Shown here: in pieces, positions 1 through 8,553 of the stretch
Numbering within the stretch: position 1 is the stretch's first letter
Layout: each line of letters starts with the position of its first letter
From: a bacterium
GTDB lineage: Bacteria; Patescibacteriota; Saccharimonadia; Saccharimonadales; UBA4665
NCBI GenBank assembly: GCA_021811685.1
Contig: JAJZNT010000002.1
Coordinates: 1-35,081, forward strand
Direction of reading: 5' to 3'
Length of the DNA stretch: 35,081 nt
Made by a program: the position numbers and the translations under genes
The notes under the pieces: model-generated
Told to the model about the DNA's origin: nothing
What the model saw: the letters and a program-made list of their open reading frames with translations, nothing else
Databases searched by the model: none

Positions 1-3000
1 TAAACTGGCCGAATGATATAGCCATTTCCGGCAACTACGCCTATGTTATCGATTCTAACAATAAGGACCTAGTAGCATTTAACATATCTACTGGAGTACC
101 GGTTTATGCCGGAAGAAGTACGGGTGGAGGGCTAAATAATCCACAGTTCTTAGCCATCTCCGGCAACTACGCCTATGTGACCGATGGATCAAACTCCAAC
201 AATTTAATTACATATAATATCGCTGGAGGCGTACCAGTATATGTGGGTGCGGCTTCATATAATGGTGCCGTAAGTTATCCTGTGGGGATAGCAGCCTCCG
301 GTAACTATATTTATGTAACAGATGCAGGCCTTAGTACCCTACAGGTTTACTCAGTCGGGTCTTCTCAATCGACTAATACGCCGGGATTACAAGATTACGG
401 GTCGGCGTTAATACAAGACTCTCAGCCGTCCACATCGGCATTTGCTGTTCAGAACTCATCCGGTAACGGTATTTTAACAGTTGATTCAGTTGATAATAAT
501 GTCTGTATTAACTTAAATTCATGTAGTAATGCGTTAAGCGTTAGTGGCAATGCATCATTCCAAAATACAGCTAACTCCAGTAATGCTTTCCAGATCCAGA
601 ATGCCAATGGGTCGAGTGTTCTTAATGTAAATACCACAAATACCGGTATAAGCTTCGGACAAGGATTGTTTGACGCTACAGGTCTCTTGGTGCCTGGCAA
701 CGTTAGCGTGGTGGCAGGCTCCAATACCGGCGGAACTCTGTCCGGATCCAGCTCTAGTGCTTATTACTATAAAGTAACTGCTGTTAATAGTGTCGGAGAG
801 AGCTTAGCCAGTACCGAAGCTTCTATTTCCGGACAAGGCTTTAAAACACTTTCTGCACCTGTAGTTACATCAACTACGGCAACTGCTGCTAGCGGTACTG
901 CTTTAGGCATAGGAACTTATCAATATGAGATTACTTATGTCACCGCCAACGGTGTAACCAACCCGAGCTCGCCGATCAGCGTAACTACTACATCCGGTAA
1001 TCAGGACGTAATTCTAAGCAACATTCCTACGGGTCCTAGCGGCACTATAGCTAGGAATATATACAGAACCGACGTAGGAGGCTCCAGCTTCTATCTAATA
1101 GCCAGCGATACGATAAACGACAACACAACAACTACATATACCGACTCAGTACCGGACGCCAATCTTACTACGACCCAAATTTACTCTTTTTCATTTGACA
1201 CTGCTACCACTAATACTAATGCGGCAATAATTTCTTGGGATGCAGTTCCTGGGGCTACTTCGTATAATGTCTATAAAGGAACAACTTCCGGAAGCGAGAG
1301 TGAATACTTCAGTACTACCGCTACTACATTCACCGATACCGGAACAACCGGCACTTCCGGTTCAGTTCCGGTTTATGATACGGCTGGTCAACTAGGAATC
1401 GGCACTACCTCTCCGCTAGCTACTCTAGACGTTGCTGGAACTACACTGCTCCAAACTCCCGTTAACAGTACCACCGCCTTCCAAGTGCAGAACGCATCAG
1501 GAACTAATATGCTAAGCGTAGATACTCTAACAGGAAGTCTCATGGTGGACGGAACCTCCCAGGCAAACGCAACACTTTATGCAAATAACAGCCTCACTAA
1601 CATATCTTCAATTGCTACTGGATCAGCCAGTGCTCCTTATTCTGTCGCCGTCTCGGGCAACTATGTATACGAGGTAAACAATAGTAGCGGTACCTTAGAG
1701 TCCTTCAGTGTAAGCAACGGTGTAATCTCCAGCTCGCCTATATCTTCTGTCACTCTTAGCTCCGGCCTTTACGATGTTGTTGTCTCAGGCAACTATATTT
1801 ATGTGGTGAATTGGAGTAGCTCTACTCTACAATCTTTCAGTGAAAATAATGGTGTAATCAACGGCACTGCTCTTTCAGATATCACCACAAGCAATTATCT
1901 TGAATCTGTCGCCGTCTCCGGTAGCTACGTATATGTAGTGATAGCTAGTTCGGGCAACAACTATGTGGAATCCTACAGTGAAAGTAATGGCGTAATCTCT
2001 AGTTCATACATATCTAGCATCAATACCGGATCAGGCTCCGGGCCTGTTTCCGTTGCCGTCTCCGGCAACTATGTATATGTTGCTAACAGCGGCAACAATA
2101 CCCTGGAATCATTCAGCATTAGCAGCGGTGTAATTTCCAGCTCACCTATATCTAATATTGCTATAGGGTCTAGGCCTAGTTCGGTCACCGTATCGGGTAA
2201 CTATGTTTACGTCGTGAATGGTATCGCTAATACACTTCTATCTTACAGTGAAAGTAATGGCGTAATCTCTAGTTCATACATATCTAGCATCAATACCGGA
2301 TCAGGCTCCGGGCCTGTTTCCGTTGCCGTCTCCGGCAACTATGTATATGTTGCTAACAACGGTAACAACACCATAGAATCCTTCAGCGAAAGTAGCGGGG
2401 TAATAGATAGTACTTCAGTTTCAACGGCCACTACCGGTACCGGTTCTGCTCCTATCTCCGTTGCCGTCTCGGGCAACTATGTATATGTTGCTAACAACGG
2501 TAACAACACCATAGAATCCTTCAGTGAAAGCGGAGTCCAACAGCCTGAAGTTAATGCCGGGAATGTAAACGTAACTAGTGGCTTAACGGTAACCAGCCAG
2601 GTAAATAACCAGCAACTGTTAAGTGTAGATACTGCAGAGAATAATATAAACATAGGGAATTTTGGACAGGGGTTAGCTGCAACTACCCCTACTTCATCCA
2701 CTTCATCCGTTACTACCGGCTCTGGCCCTTACTCTATAGCTGTATCTGGTGGTTATGTCTATGAGGTGAATGAAAGCAGCAACACCCTAGAGTCCTTCAG
2801 TGAAACTAATGGAGTGATGAACAGCACTCCACTCTCAAACTTTACCGTAGGGTCTGCTCCTTACTCTGTTGCTGTCTCTGGTAACTACGTGTATATATGT
2901 AATTACACAAGTGGAACGCTCGAATCCTTCAGTGAGAGTAGTGGGGTAATCAATACTTCAGCACTTTCATCAGTTACTGTCACTGCTGGCGGGCCTCGTT

Positions 3001-4943
3001 CGATTGCTGTCTCCGGTAATTTCCTCTACGTTGTAGATAGTGGCAATAATTCTCTAGAATCCTTTAGTATTAGTAGTGGTGTTATTTCCAGTACGGCAAC
3101 TTCAAATATTGCTTTGGGCTCTGGCACCACTCCTTACTCTGTTGCAGTCTCAGGAAACTACATCTTTGTAGCTAATGAGGGTAACGGCACCCTAGAATCC
3201 TTCAGCGAGAGTAGTGGGGTAATCAATAGCACGCCGGTTTCAACTGTTACCGCTAGTTCGGGCATCTTTGAGGCTGTAGTCTCTAGTAATTACCTCTATA
3301 CTGTGAACTTCACCACTTACGCAGTGAATTCTTATAGTATAAGCGGTAGTGGAGTAATCTCTAGTTCGCCAATCTCTAGCGTAAGCGGCGTTCATCCTGA
3401 GTCTGTAGCTGTCTATAACGGCTATGTATATGTAGTAAACACTAGTTCTAATGACATGGAGGTTTTTAGTGAGAATAATGGCACGATCTTAAGCACTCCT
3501 GCAGCAACCATAGCTACCGGTACAAGTCCGGCCTTTGTGACTGCTTATGGGGGCTATATTTATGTAGCAAACACCGGAAGCAACTCGGTGGAATCCTTCG
3601 CTGCTGCCTCTGCTGGCACCAATAGCGACACTACAACCAATATCCAGGGCTTTGCCAATATTCAAGGTTATGCCAATGGCTTTATAGCTACGATTCAAAA
3701 TACCTCAGCTGCCACCCAGTCAGGTTACTTAGGTAACAGTTCAGACGGCCTGCTCATTGAGATAGGTACACCCAAGGCCAGTTGGACAACAGGCAATACC
3801 TTCATTGCTTTTGCAGATAGCGCAGGTAATATTGACGGTAATATAGCGGCAGTAGCCGCAGGAGGAGTAAGCTACAATACTTCAGGAGCCGACTATGCCG
3901 AGTACTTTAACTTTGACTCCGGAGTAAGTCTAGCTAACAATCCTAATAGCATAGCTACTCTTAATAGTAGTAGTACTACAAATAATCTAACTTCAGCTAC
4001 TAGCACAATGCCAAGTGCCGGGTATATGGTATCTCTAACTACTAAGGGTGGAGTAGCCTTAAGTAACAATACAGAACCTATGGGCATAGTCTCTAAAGAC
4101 TCCGGCTTTATTGGTAACGGCCCAACCTGCTCATACAAAGACTCTACTTGCCTAACTAACTTCTACGCTAATAACGTTCTGGTATCCCTGCGTGGACAAG
4201 TACCCCTGGAAGTCAGTAACATTAATGGCAATATACAAGTAGGAGATCCTATTACCTCCTCATCCATACCAGGTGTAGGAGAGTTAGCTACATCCACTAG
4301 CTATATTATTGGCTATGCCCTAAGCTCCAGCAGCAGCTCAACCGGTACGGTACAAGTACTAGTCCAGCCTGGACTATATACCCCAACCGCCTCCAGTCAA
4401 TTACAACAGTCCAACTCATTACTCAATAACCTAACCCTAAACAGTGGTCTTAGTGTAGGAGGTGATCTAAACGTCTCAGGTATGACCACCCTAACCGATT
4501 TAAGTGTATCCGGCTCAGTTACTATAGCTACCAACCTAAGTGTAGCTGGTATGACTCAAGTAAATGATCTAACCATCAACGGACACATAACTACTTCAGG
4601 CAATACTCCAACTATAACTGTTCTAACTGCAGCCGGCACTAATGCAAGCGCTACTATAAGTGGAAATGACACATCAGGAACTATTACCATTACTACCGGA
4701 GCCCAGACTACACTGAATGGTGTAGTTACGGGTAATAATCCAAGTTCTGGGGATGAGGTGAAGATTGTATTCAATAAGGCATATGGGGCTGTACCCAACG
4801 TACTGTTTACCCCAGTAGGGGACAGCTCGGCTTTAATCGGGTCCAACCTAGGATCAACTACAACCTCATACTTCATAATTAGCGCAGCTAATAATCCACT
4901 GCCTAATACTACATATATATATAAGTACTTCGTGGTGCAGTAA
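1..4943 (+). CDS. Giant beta-propeller surface protein, 5' end outside window
   Basis: The reading frame is open from base 3, so the gene starts upstream; the GTG at 177 is internal and not the start. About 1,646 residues are visible, rich in Ser, Thr, Asn and Gly and poor in charge. In order: three propeller-like repeats with SGNYAYVTD-type cores (bases 3-370); AFxVQNxxG modules (near 430, 570 and 1470); FN3-like segments (about 727-1350); a GIGTTSPLATLDVAG motif; seven repeats of 42-46 residues with cores like SVAVSGNYVYVAN (about 1606-2530); a linker; seven more repeats (about 2706-3610); a GADYAEYF-containing domain (about 3880-4380) resembling phage-appendage/peptidase G2-type C-terminal regions; and a final domain with FNKAYGAVPNVLFTPVG, a type I associate with CPR surface proteins. 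Seven repeats per block fits a seven-bladed propeller. I infer a secreted, surface-anchored or adhesin-like role. Ligand and anchor are unknown because the N-terminus is missing. Confidence 0.8.
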   Translation, partial: NWPNDIAISGNYAYVIDSNNKDLVAFNISTGVPVYAGRSTGGGLNNPQFLAISGNYAYVTDGSNSNNLITYNIAGGVPVYVGAASYNGAVSYPVGIAASGNYIYVTDAGLSTLQVYSVGSSQSTNTPGLQDYGSALIQDSQPSTSAFAVQNSSGNGILTVDSVDNNVCINLNSCSNALSVSGNASFQNTANSSNAFQIQNANGSSVLNVNTTNTGISFGQGLFDATGLLVPGNVSVVAGSNTGGTLSGSSSSAYYYKVTAVNSVGESLASTEASISGQGFKTLSAPVVTSTTATAASGTALGIGTYQYEITYVTANGVTNPSSPISVTTTSGNQDVILSNIPTGPSGTIARNIYRTDVGGSSFYLIASDTINDNTTTTYTDSVPDANLTTTQIYSFSFDTATTNTNAAIISWDAVPGATSYNVYKGTTSGSESEYFSTTATTFTDTGTTGTSGSVPVYDTAGQLGIGTTSPLATLDVAGTTLLQTPVNSTTAFQVQNASGTNMLSVDTLTGSLMVDGTSQANATLYANNSLTNISSIATGSASAPYSVAVSGNYVYEVNNSSGTLESFSVSNGVISSSPISSVTLSSGLYDVVVSGNYIYVVNWSSSTLQSFSENNGVINGTALSDITTSNYLESVAVSGSYVYVVIASSGNNYVESYSESNGVISSSYISSINTGSGSGPVSVAVSGNYVYVANSGNNTLESFSISSGVISSSPISNIAIGSRPSSVTVSGNYVYVVNGIANTLLSYSESNGVISSSYISSINTGSGSGPVSVAVSGNYVYVANNGNNTIESFSESSGVIDSTSVSTATTGTGSAPISVAVSGNYVYVANNGNNTIESFSESGVQQPEVNAGNVNVTSGLTVTSQVNNQQLLSVDTAENNINIGNFGQGLAATTPTSSTSSVTTGSGPYSIAVSGGYVYEVNESSNTLESFSETNGVMNSTPLSNFTVGSAPYSVAVSGNYVYICNYTSGTLESFSESSGVINTSALSSVTVTAGGPRSIAVSGNFLYVVDSGNNSLESFSISSGVISSTATSNIALGSGTTPYSVAVSGNYIFVANEGNGTLESFSESSGVINSTPVSTVTASSGIFEAVVSSNYLYTVNFTTYAVNSYSISGSGVISSSPISSVSGVHPESVAVYNGYVYVVNTSSNDMEVFSENNGTILSTPAATIATGTSPAFVTAYGGYIYVANTGSNSVESFAAASAGTNSDTTTNIQGFANIQGYANGFIATIQNTSAATQSGYLGNSSDGLLIEIGTPKASWTTGNTFIAFADSAGNIDGNIAAVAAGGVSYNTSGADYAEYFNFDSGVSLANNPNSIATLNSSSTTNNLTSATSTMPSAGYMVSLTTKGGVALSNNTEPMGIVSKDSGFIGNGPTCSYKDSTCLTNFYANNVLVSLRGQVPLEVSNINGNIQVGDPITSSSIPGVGELATSTSYIIGYALSSSSSSTGTVQVLVQPGLYTPTASSQLQQSNSLLNNLTLNSGLSVGGDLNVSGMTTLTDLSVSGSVTIATNLSVAGMTQVNDLTINGHITTSGNTPTITVLTAAGTNASATISGNDTSGTITITTGAQTTLNGVVTGNNPSSGDEVKIVFNKAYGAVPNVLFTPVGDSSALIGSNLGSTTTSYFIISAANNPLPNTTYIYKYFVVQ
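1974..2088 (+). repeat. 115-bp exact intragenic repeat, copy 1
   Basis: Identical base for base to 2244-2358, offset 270 bp (90 codons, two propeller repeats), so the frame is kept. It spans the end of one blade and the core of the next. The flanks differ immediately on both sides (C versus T before, G versus A after). This points to a recent duplication or gene conversion within the propeller-coding stretch. Confidence 0.9.
2244..2358 (+). repeat. 115-bp exact intragenic repeat, copy 2
   Basis: Second copy of the 1974-2088 sequence. Its 3' end overlaps another exact repeat of 53 bp (2334-2386 equals 2472-2524, offset 138 bp or 46 codons, one blade). The blades here are therefore nearly identical to their neighbours at DNA level, unlike those of the second propeller block. 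Confidence 0.9.
2472..2524 (+). repeat. 53-bp exact repeat of 2334-2386
   Basis: Exact copy of 2334-2386, one blade (46 codons) downstream. Similarity continues upstream past a single mismatch. It encodes the blade core GNYVYVANNGNNTIESFS and marks the end of the first complete seven-repeat block. Confidence 0.85.
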
Positions 4944-4999
4944 GTGGTAAATATCTTAGGATTTGCTTAGAAAAGTCTTGAAGTAAAAACATTTAACAT

Positions 5000-5029
5000 T
5001 TGCGTCAAGTTAACCCCTTAAGGTACACT
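5000..5029 (+). promoter_or_regulatory. rpsU promoter, leaderless arrangement
   Basis: TTGCGT, an 18-nt spacer and TACACT (5024-5029). Only 7 nt lie between the -10 and the rpsU ATG at 5037, so the predicted transcript starts at or next to the start codon. No Shine-Dalgarno is present. Confidence 0.6.
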
Positions 5030-5036
5030 ATCGTCT

Positions 5037-5252
5037 ATGATACAGGTAAGTAGAAAAGATTCGAAAGAGTCACTAGAGAATATGTTGCGCCGGTTTAACC
5101 GTAAAGTGCAGCAATCCGGAGCCCTGGCGATTGTTAAGCAGCGCCAATATTTTGAGAAACCGATTAGCAAGCGCGAGCGACGGGTTAAAGCTATTTTGCG
5201 CCAGGAACGTAAGGTGCAGAAGATCAAACGCATTAAGCTCGGGCAAAAATAG
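5037..5252 (+). CDS. rpsU: Small ribosomal subunit protein bS21
   Basis: A 71-residue, highly basic protein of normal bS21 length. It matches the family pattern: an N-terminal segment leading into LRRFNRKVQQSG, the central REFYEKP-like QRQYFEKP, and a Lys/Arg-rich C-terminal helix. bS21 sits on the 30S platform near the anti-Shine-Dalgarno and helps initiation. It opens the operon rpsU-yqeY-adk-map, with a 4-nt gap to yqeY. rpsU next to yqeY is a common bacterial pairing. The start is fixed by the -10 box just upstream, which implies a leaderless mRNA. A minus-strand frame and a +1 frame also stay open here but look like shadows. Confidence 0.93.
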   Translation: MIQVSRKDSKESLENMLRRFNRKVQQSGALAIVKQRQYFEKPISKRERRVKAILRQERKVQKIKRIKLGQK

Positions 5253-5256
5253 CGTA

Positions 5257-5709
5257 ATGATTGAAGCGCAAATAGATAAAGATCTTAAAACTGCGCTTTT
5301 AGGCGGGGACCGCACTCAAGCGGATACCTTACGCGGGCTTAAGAGCGCGTTGCTATATGCCAAGGTGGAAAAAGGCAAGAGAGACAGCGGACTCAGCGAA
5401 GAAGAAGAGATAGCTGTGTTGGCTCGAGAGGCTAAAAAGCGCAGTGAAAGCGCCGAATTATATGAAAAAGGCGGTAGTAAAGAGCGGGCGGAAGCGGAAC
5501 TAAAGGAAAAGAGTATAATCGAGAGGTATCTGCCTAAACAGATTAGCGAGGCCGAACTTAAACCGATTGTCGATCAGGCCATATCTGAGGTGGGAGCAGA
5601 AGATATGAGTAAAATGGGAGCAGTTATAGGGCTGGTTAAGCAGAAAACGGCGGGCAGTGCCGACGGGGCCTTAATAGCTAAGATAGTCAAGGAGAGTTTA
5701 AGCCAATGA
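5257..5709 (+). CDS. yqeY: GatB/YqeY domain protein
   Basis: 150 residues, the usual length for YqeY. It begins MIEAQIDKDLKTALLGGDRTQADTLRGLKSALLYAKVEKG and ends with the helical tail seen in the GatB C-terminal domain (KMGAVIGLVKQKTAGSADGALIAKIVKESL). The family's fold resembles the tRNA-binding tail of the amidotransferase GatB; the exact role of stand-alone YqeY is not settled. The frame stays open upstream to 5131, but that stretch lies inside rpsU and its translation is unlike the family, so I start at ATG 5257, 4 nt after the rpsU stop. The TGA stop overlaps the adk ATG (ATGA at 5706-5709), implying translational coupling. Confidence 0.88.
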   Translation: MIEAQIDKDLKTALLGGDRTQADTLRGLKSALLYAKVEKGKRDSGLSEEEEIAVLAREAKKRSESAELYEKGGSKERAEAELKEKSIIERYLPKQISEAELKPIVDQAISEVGAEDMSKMGAVIGLVKQKTAGSADGALIAKIVKESLSQ

Positions 5710-6239
5710 TACTACTAATGGGACTTCCGGGGGCAGGCAAGGGCACACAGGGCAAGATTATGGCTGACCAGCACGGCATGCATCTTGTTTCCATGGGCGA
5801 AATTATCCGTATGTATGTGACCGGTAATCGCCGCTCTAGGATGCTTGCCGGTGAACTGCTCGAGGACAGCGAGGTTATAGAGTTGGTTAGCCGCATTCTT
5901 GACGGTATAGAAAACAAGAACCTGTGCGTATTAGATGGTTTTCCGAGAACCGTAGCTCAGGCTGAATGGCTGCTAGCTAAGGCCAAGGCAGACGGGTTTT
6001 CCATAAGCCATGTAATCCACCTGATTGCTAGTGAGAACACGGTTAAAGACAGATTGCACGCGCGGGGCAGGCTGGATGACCGTGACGATGTAATCAATGA
6101 GCGGTTTAAGGAGTACAAGGAGCTCACCGAACCCTTGTTCAGTTGGTTTAAGCAACATAATGTTAATGTTATAAATATAGATGCCGGGCGCAGTGTTGAC
6201 GCAGTTAATGACGACGTAACCAAGTCTTTAAATCTGTAA
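5706..6239 (+). CDS. adk: Adenylate kinase, short form
   Basis: 177 residues. Catalyses AMP + ATP to 2 ADP in the cytoplasm. The P-loop GLPGAGKGT covers residues 6-14, followed by the NMP-binding region and LDGFPRT, and then GRLDDRDDVINERFKEY, which carries the arginines of the lid. The lid is the short kind: no zinc-binding cysteine loop is present, so the enzyme is about 35 residues shorter than E. coli Adk. The start overlaps the yqeY stop by 4 nt. adk followed by map resembles the end of the ribosomal spc operon, here detached from secY. Another small nucleoside monophosphate kinase is possible, but the DGFPRT motif and the map neighbour favour Adk. Confidence 0.87.
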   Translation: MILLMGLPGAGKGTQGKIMADQHGMHLVSMGEIIRMYVTGNRRSRMLAGELLEDSEVIELVSRILDGIENKNLCVLDGFPRTVAQAEWLLAKAKADGFSISHVIHLIASENTVKDRLHARGRLDDRDDVINERFKEYKELTEPLFSWFKQHNVNVINIDAGRSVDAVNDDVTKSLNL

Positions 6240-6262
6240 AACACATATTCGTTTATCCGATT

Positions 6263-7021
6263 ATGACTACCAAGGTTAAAACTCAAACGGAAATTTTGGC
6301 TATTAGGGAAAGCGGAAGGTTGTTAGGCGAGATTTTAAGTAAGCTGGAGAGTTTCGTCGGGGTTGGGGCGTCCACTAAGGATATAGCCGTGCTGGCGGAC
6401 AGGGAGCTTAAGGCGGTGGGTGCCGGAGCTCCTTTCTTCGGTTACCAGGGATTTCCTGACGTTATCTGTATATCCTTAAATGATGAGATAGTTCACGGAA
6501 TACCCCGTCCGGACCGGATTATTAAAGAAGGGGATATAGTCAGTTTGGATTTTGGAGTTAACTGGCGCGGCATGATAACCGATAGCGCCTTATCCCTGAT
6601 TGTGGGAAAGGCTAAGGATCCTAGGCACGAGCAGCTGCTTCGCTATACCGAAGCTTCACTCAATGAAGGGATTGCGGCGGTTCATGACGGAGTAAGAACC
6701 GGAGATATTGCGTCTTCAATCGAGAAAGTCCTAAAGAAACACGAGTACGGCATAGTCAGGGATCTTGTGGGCCACGGAGTAGGTCATCAGTTGCACGAGG
6801 ATCCTAATATACCTAATTACGGTCGGGCTAACACCGGTCCGTGGCTAAAAGCGGGTATGACAATCGCTATAGAACCGATGGCCACCCTTGGAAGCGAAAA
6901 TATAGTCGTAGATTCCGACGGGTGGACGGTGCGTACGGCAGATCATTCAATGAGTGCTCACTTCGAGCATACGGTGCTAATAACTGAAGCCGGATCTGAA
7001 GTATTAACCATCAGGGACTAA
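6263..7021 (+). CDS. map: Methionine aminopeptidase, type I
   Basis: 252 residues, normal for a bacterial MetAP1. It removes the initiator methionine from nascent proteins in the cytoplasm. The five metal ligands are visible: D96 (SLDFGVNW), D107 (MITDSAL), H171 (GHGVGHQLHE), E204 (AIEPM) and E235 (FEHTVL). H79 (IVHGIP) is the substrate-binding histidine. There is no N-terminal zinc finger or SH3 extension. It lies 23 nt after adk and ends the rpsU-yqeY-adk-map run. Start at ATG 6263; no clear Shine-Dalgarno precedes it. Confidence 0.95.
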   Translation: MTTKVKTQTEILAIRESGRLLGEILSKLESFVGVGASTKDIAVLADRELKAVGAGAPFFGYQGFPDVICISLNDEIVHGIPRPDRIIKEGDIVSLDFGVNWRGMITDSALSLIVGKAKDPRHEQLLRYTEASLNEGIAAVHDGVRTGDIASSIEKVLKKHEYGIVRDLVGHGVGHQLHEDPNIPNYGRANTGPWLKAGMTIAIEPMATLGSENIVVDSDGWTVRTADHSMSAHFEHTVLITEAGSEVLTIRD

Positions 7022-7111
7022 ATGTGCTAACCTTAAACGGCTAGTATTATAAAGCTACGATGCATTTAGACTTATTTATGTCTGCTACCAAGGGGTGTAT
7101 TATGCTCAACC

Positions 7112-7141
7112 TTGCCGAATTAAAAGAGTTAGCGTTATACT
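7112..7141 (+). promoter_or_regulatory. ftsA promoter, leaderless arrangement
   Basis: TTGCCG, an 18-nt spacer and TATACT (7136-7141). The ATG at 7149 follows after 7 nt. The geometry is the same as at rpsU and argues for the 7149 start and a leaderless message. Confidence 0.6.
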
Positions 7142-7148
7142 TACGACA

Positions 7149-8378
7149 ATGAATGAAACTCAAAATCAGTGTTATGTTGGCCTGGACATAGGTACCAGCA
7201 AGGTTCGCTGCGTGCTTGGTATGATTGAACCGGGGACGCCGGGGCATCTGTCGATTATCGGTCACGGATCGGCCAGGAACAGTGGAATGCGCAAGGGTAC
7301 GGTTGTTCATATAGATGATGTTGCCGAGGCAACCATTCAGGCTATAACCGAGGCTGAACGGATTAGCGGACAGCAAATTCGCCGGGCAACAGTTAATATT
7401 AACGGTTCACATATGCTTGGTTTTAACTCCAAAGGGGTTATCGCTATCAGTGCGGCTAATCGTGAGATAACCGAAGAAGACAGGGTGAGGGTTGAAGAAG
7501 CGGCGACTGTAGTGTCGCTGCCGGCCAATAGAGAAATTATCCAGTTTTTCGCAAAAGGTTACTCGTTAGACGGTCAGACTAATATAAAGGATCCGGTCGG
7601 CATGCACGGTATTCGTTTGGAAGTTGACGCGCACATCGTAACTGCCGCCAGTCCTAACTTGCGTAATTTAGCCCAAGCTCTAGAAAAGGCCGAGATTGCT
7701 CCGTCGAACTATACGGTTTCCTCCCTAGCTTCAGCTGAGGCGGTGCTAAGCAGGCAGCAGAAAGAAGCAGGCACATTGGTTATGGACATCGGTGCCGGTA
7801 CCACCAACCTGATCGTTGTAGAAGACGGAGAGATTCAGCATGTGGCCGTAATACCGGTAGGAGGGATTAATCTGACTAATGATTTAGCAATCGGGTTAAA
7901 AACTGATCTGGACATCGCCGAAAAGGTAAAACTTAAACACGCGACACTAGAAGAAAAAGACGATTCGGCCAATGTAGATGTAAAAGTAGGGAAACAGGTT
8001 TACTCTTTTGATGCCGATGACATTGCCATGATTACCGAAGCCCGTATTGAGGAGTTGCTGGAGCTGGTAGATAAGGAGCTTATGAAAATTAAACGCTCCC
8101 GTAAACTGCCCGGCGGCGTTGTCTTGACCGGCGGCAGTGCGTCACTGCCTGGGCTGGCGGAGTTTACCAGGGAGAAGCTGCAGCTTTCCGCCAGAGTCGG
8201 CAAGGTCCAGAATATAGGGGGTTTGGTCGATACGGTTGAGGGACCGGCCTATGCTACGGTAGTCGGGCTGATGATGCTCGACATGCTGTTACTGCCCAGT
8301 ACGGTACTGCCTCAATCGGGTTTTGCTCAGACGTTTAACTTAGCCGATAAGTTGTTAAAGCGCTTCAAGAAGGGCTGA
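7149..8378 (+). CDS. ftsA: Cell division protein FtsA
   Basis: 409 residues from ATG 7149. Actin-fold ATPase that ties FtsZ filaments to the membrane. It shows the phosphate-1 motif GLDIGTSKVRCV near the N-terminus, the 1C/SHS2 region, phosphate-2 MDIGAGTTNLIVV, the adenosine motif VLTGGSASLPGL, and a C-terminal amphipathic helix FNLADKLLKRFKKG that would insert in the membrane. An upstream in-frame ATG (7095) would add 18 residues unlike FtsA, and it lies upstream of the likely promoter, so it is rejected. Stop is TGA. ftsZ follows 175 bp later with its own promoter. No murein-synthesis or ftsQ genes flank the pair, unlike the classical dcw cluster. Confidence 0.93.
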   Translation: MNETQNQCYVGLDIGTSKVRCVLGMIEPGTPGHLSIIGHGSARNSGMRKGTVVHIDDVAEATIQAITEAERISGQQIRRATVNINGSHMLGFNSKGVIAISAANREITEEDRVRVEEAATVVSLPANREIIQFFAKGYSLDGQTNIKDPVGMHGIRLEVDAHIVTAASPNLRNLAQALEKAEIAPSNYTVSSLASAEAVLSRQQKEAGTLVMDIGAGTTNLIVVEDGEIQHVAVIPVGGINLTNDLAIGLKTDLDIAEKVKLKHATLEEKDDSANVDVKVGKQVYSFDADDIAMITEARIEELLELVDKELMKIKRSRKLPGGVVLTGGSASLPGLAEFTREKLQLSARVGKVQNIGGLVDTVEGPAYATVVGLMMLDMLLLPSTVLPQSGFAQTFNLADKLLKRFKKG

Positions 8379-8489
8379 TTTACCCCTAAAGAATAAAAAA
8401 ATAGTGCACCTAGTTTTGCGGAGCTTAAATGCTGAGCAACAAATTGAGCGGACCTAATAATTGGTATTTTTTAATGCACACAATTTTTG

Positions 8490-8517
8490 TTGACCTAATC
8501 TATAAGCAGGGTATACT
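8490..8517 (+). promoter_or_regulatory. ftsZ promoter
   Basis: TTGACC, a 16-nt spacer and TATACT (8512-8517). The predicted start near 8524 gives a leader of about 30 nt carrying a good Shine-Dalgarno (AAGGAGAG, 8539-8546) ahead of the ATG at 8554. ftsZ can therefore be expressed independently of ftsA. Confidence 0.65.
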
Positions 8518-8553
8518 TATTCTTAGCATATAAAGGTCAAGGAGAGATTATTC

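Noticed and set aside
449-4876. Minus-strand ORFs within the large surface gene
   Set aside because: They are antisense shadows of a biased repeat-rich gene, with compositions unlike real proteins and no start signals.
177-4943. GTG at 177 as the start of the large surface protein
   Set aside because: The same frame is open and repeat-like back to base 3, with SGNYAYV repeats continuing upstream, so the gene enters from outside the window.
5131-5256. Longer N-terminus for YqeY
   Set aside because: It would lie inside rpsU, and the extra 42 residues do not resemble the family; ATG 5257 fits the family start.
7095-7148. Upstream start for FtsA
   Set aside because: The extra 18 residues are unlike FtsA and lie over and before the promoter; the -10 ends 7 nt before ATG 7149.
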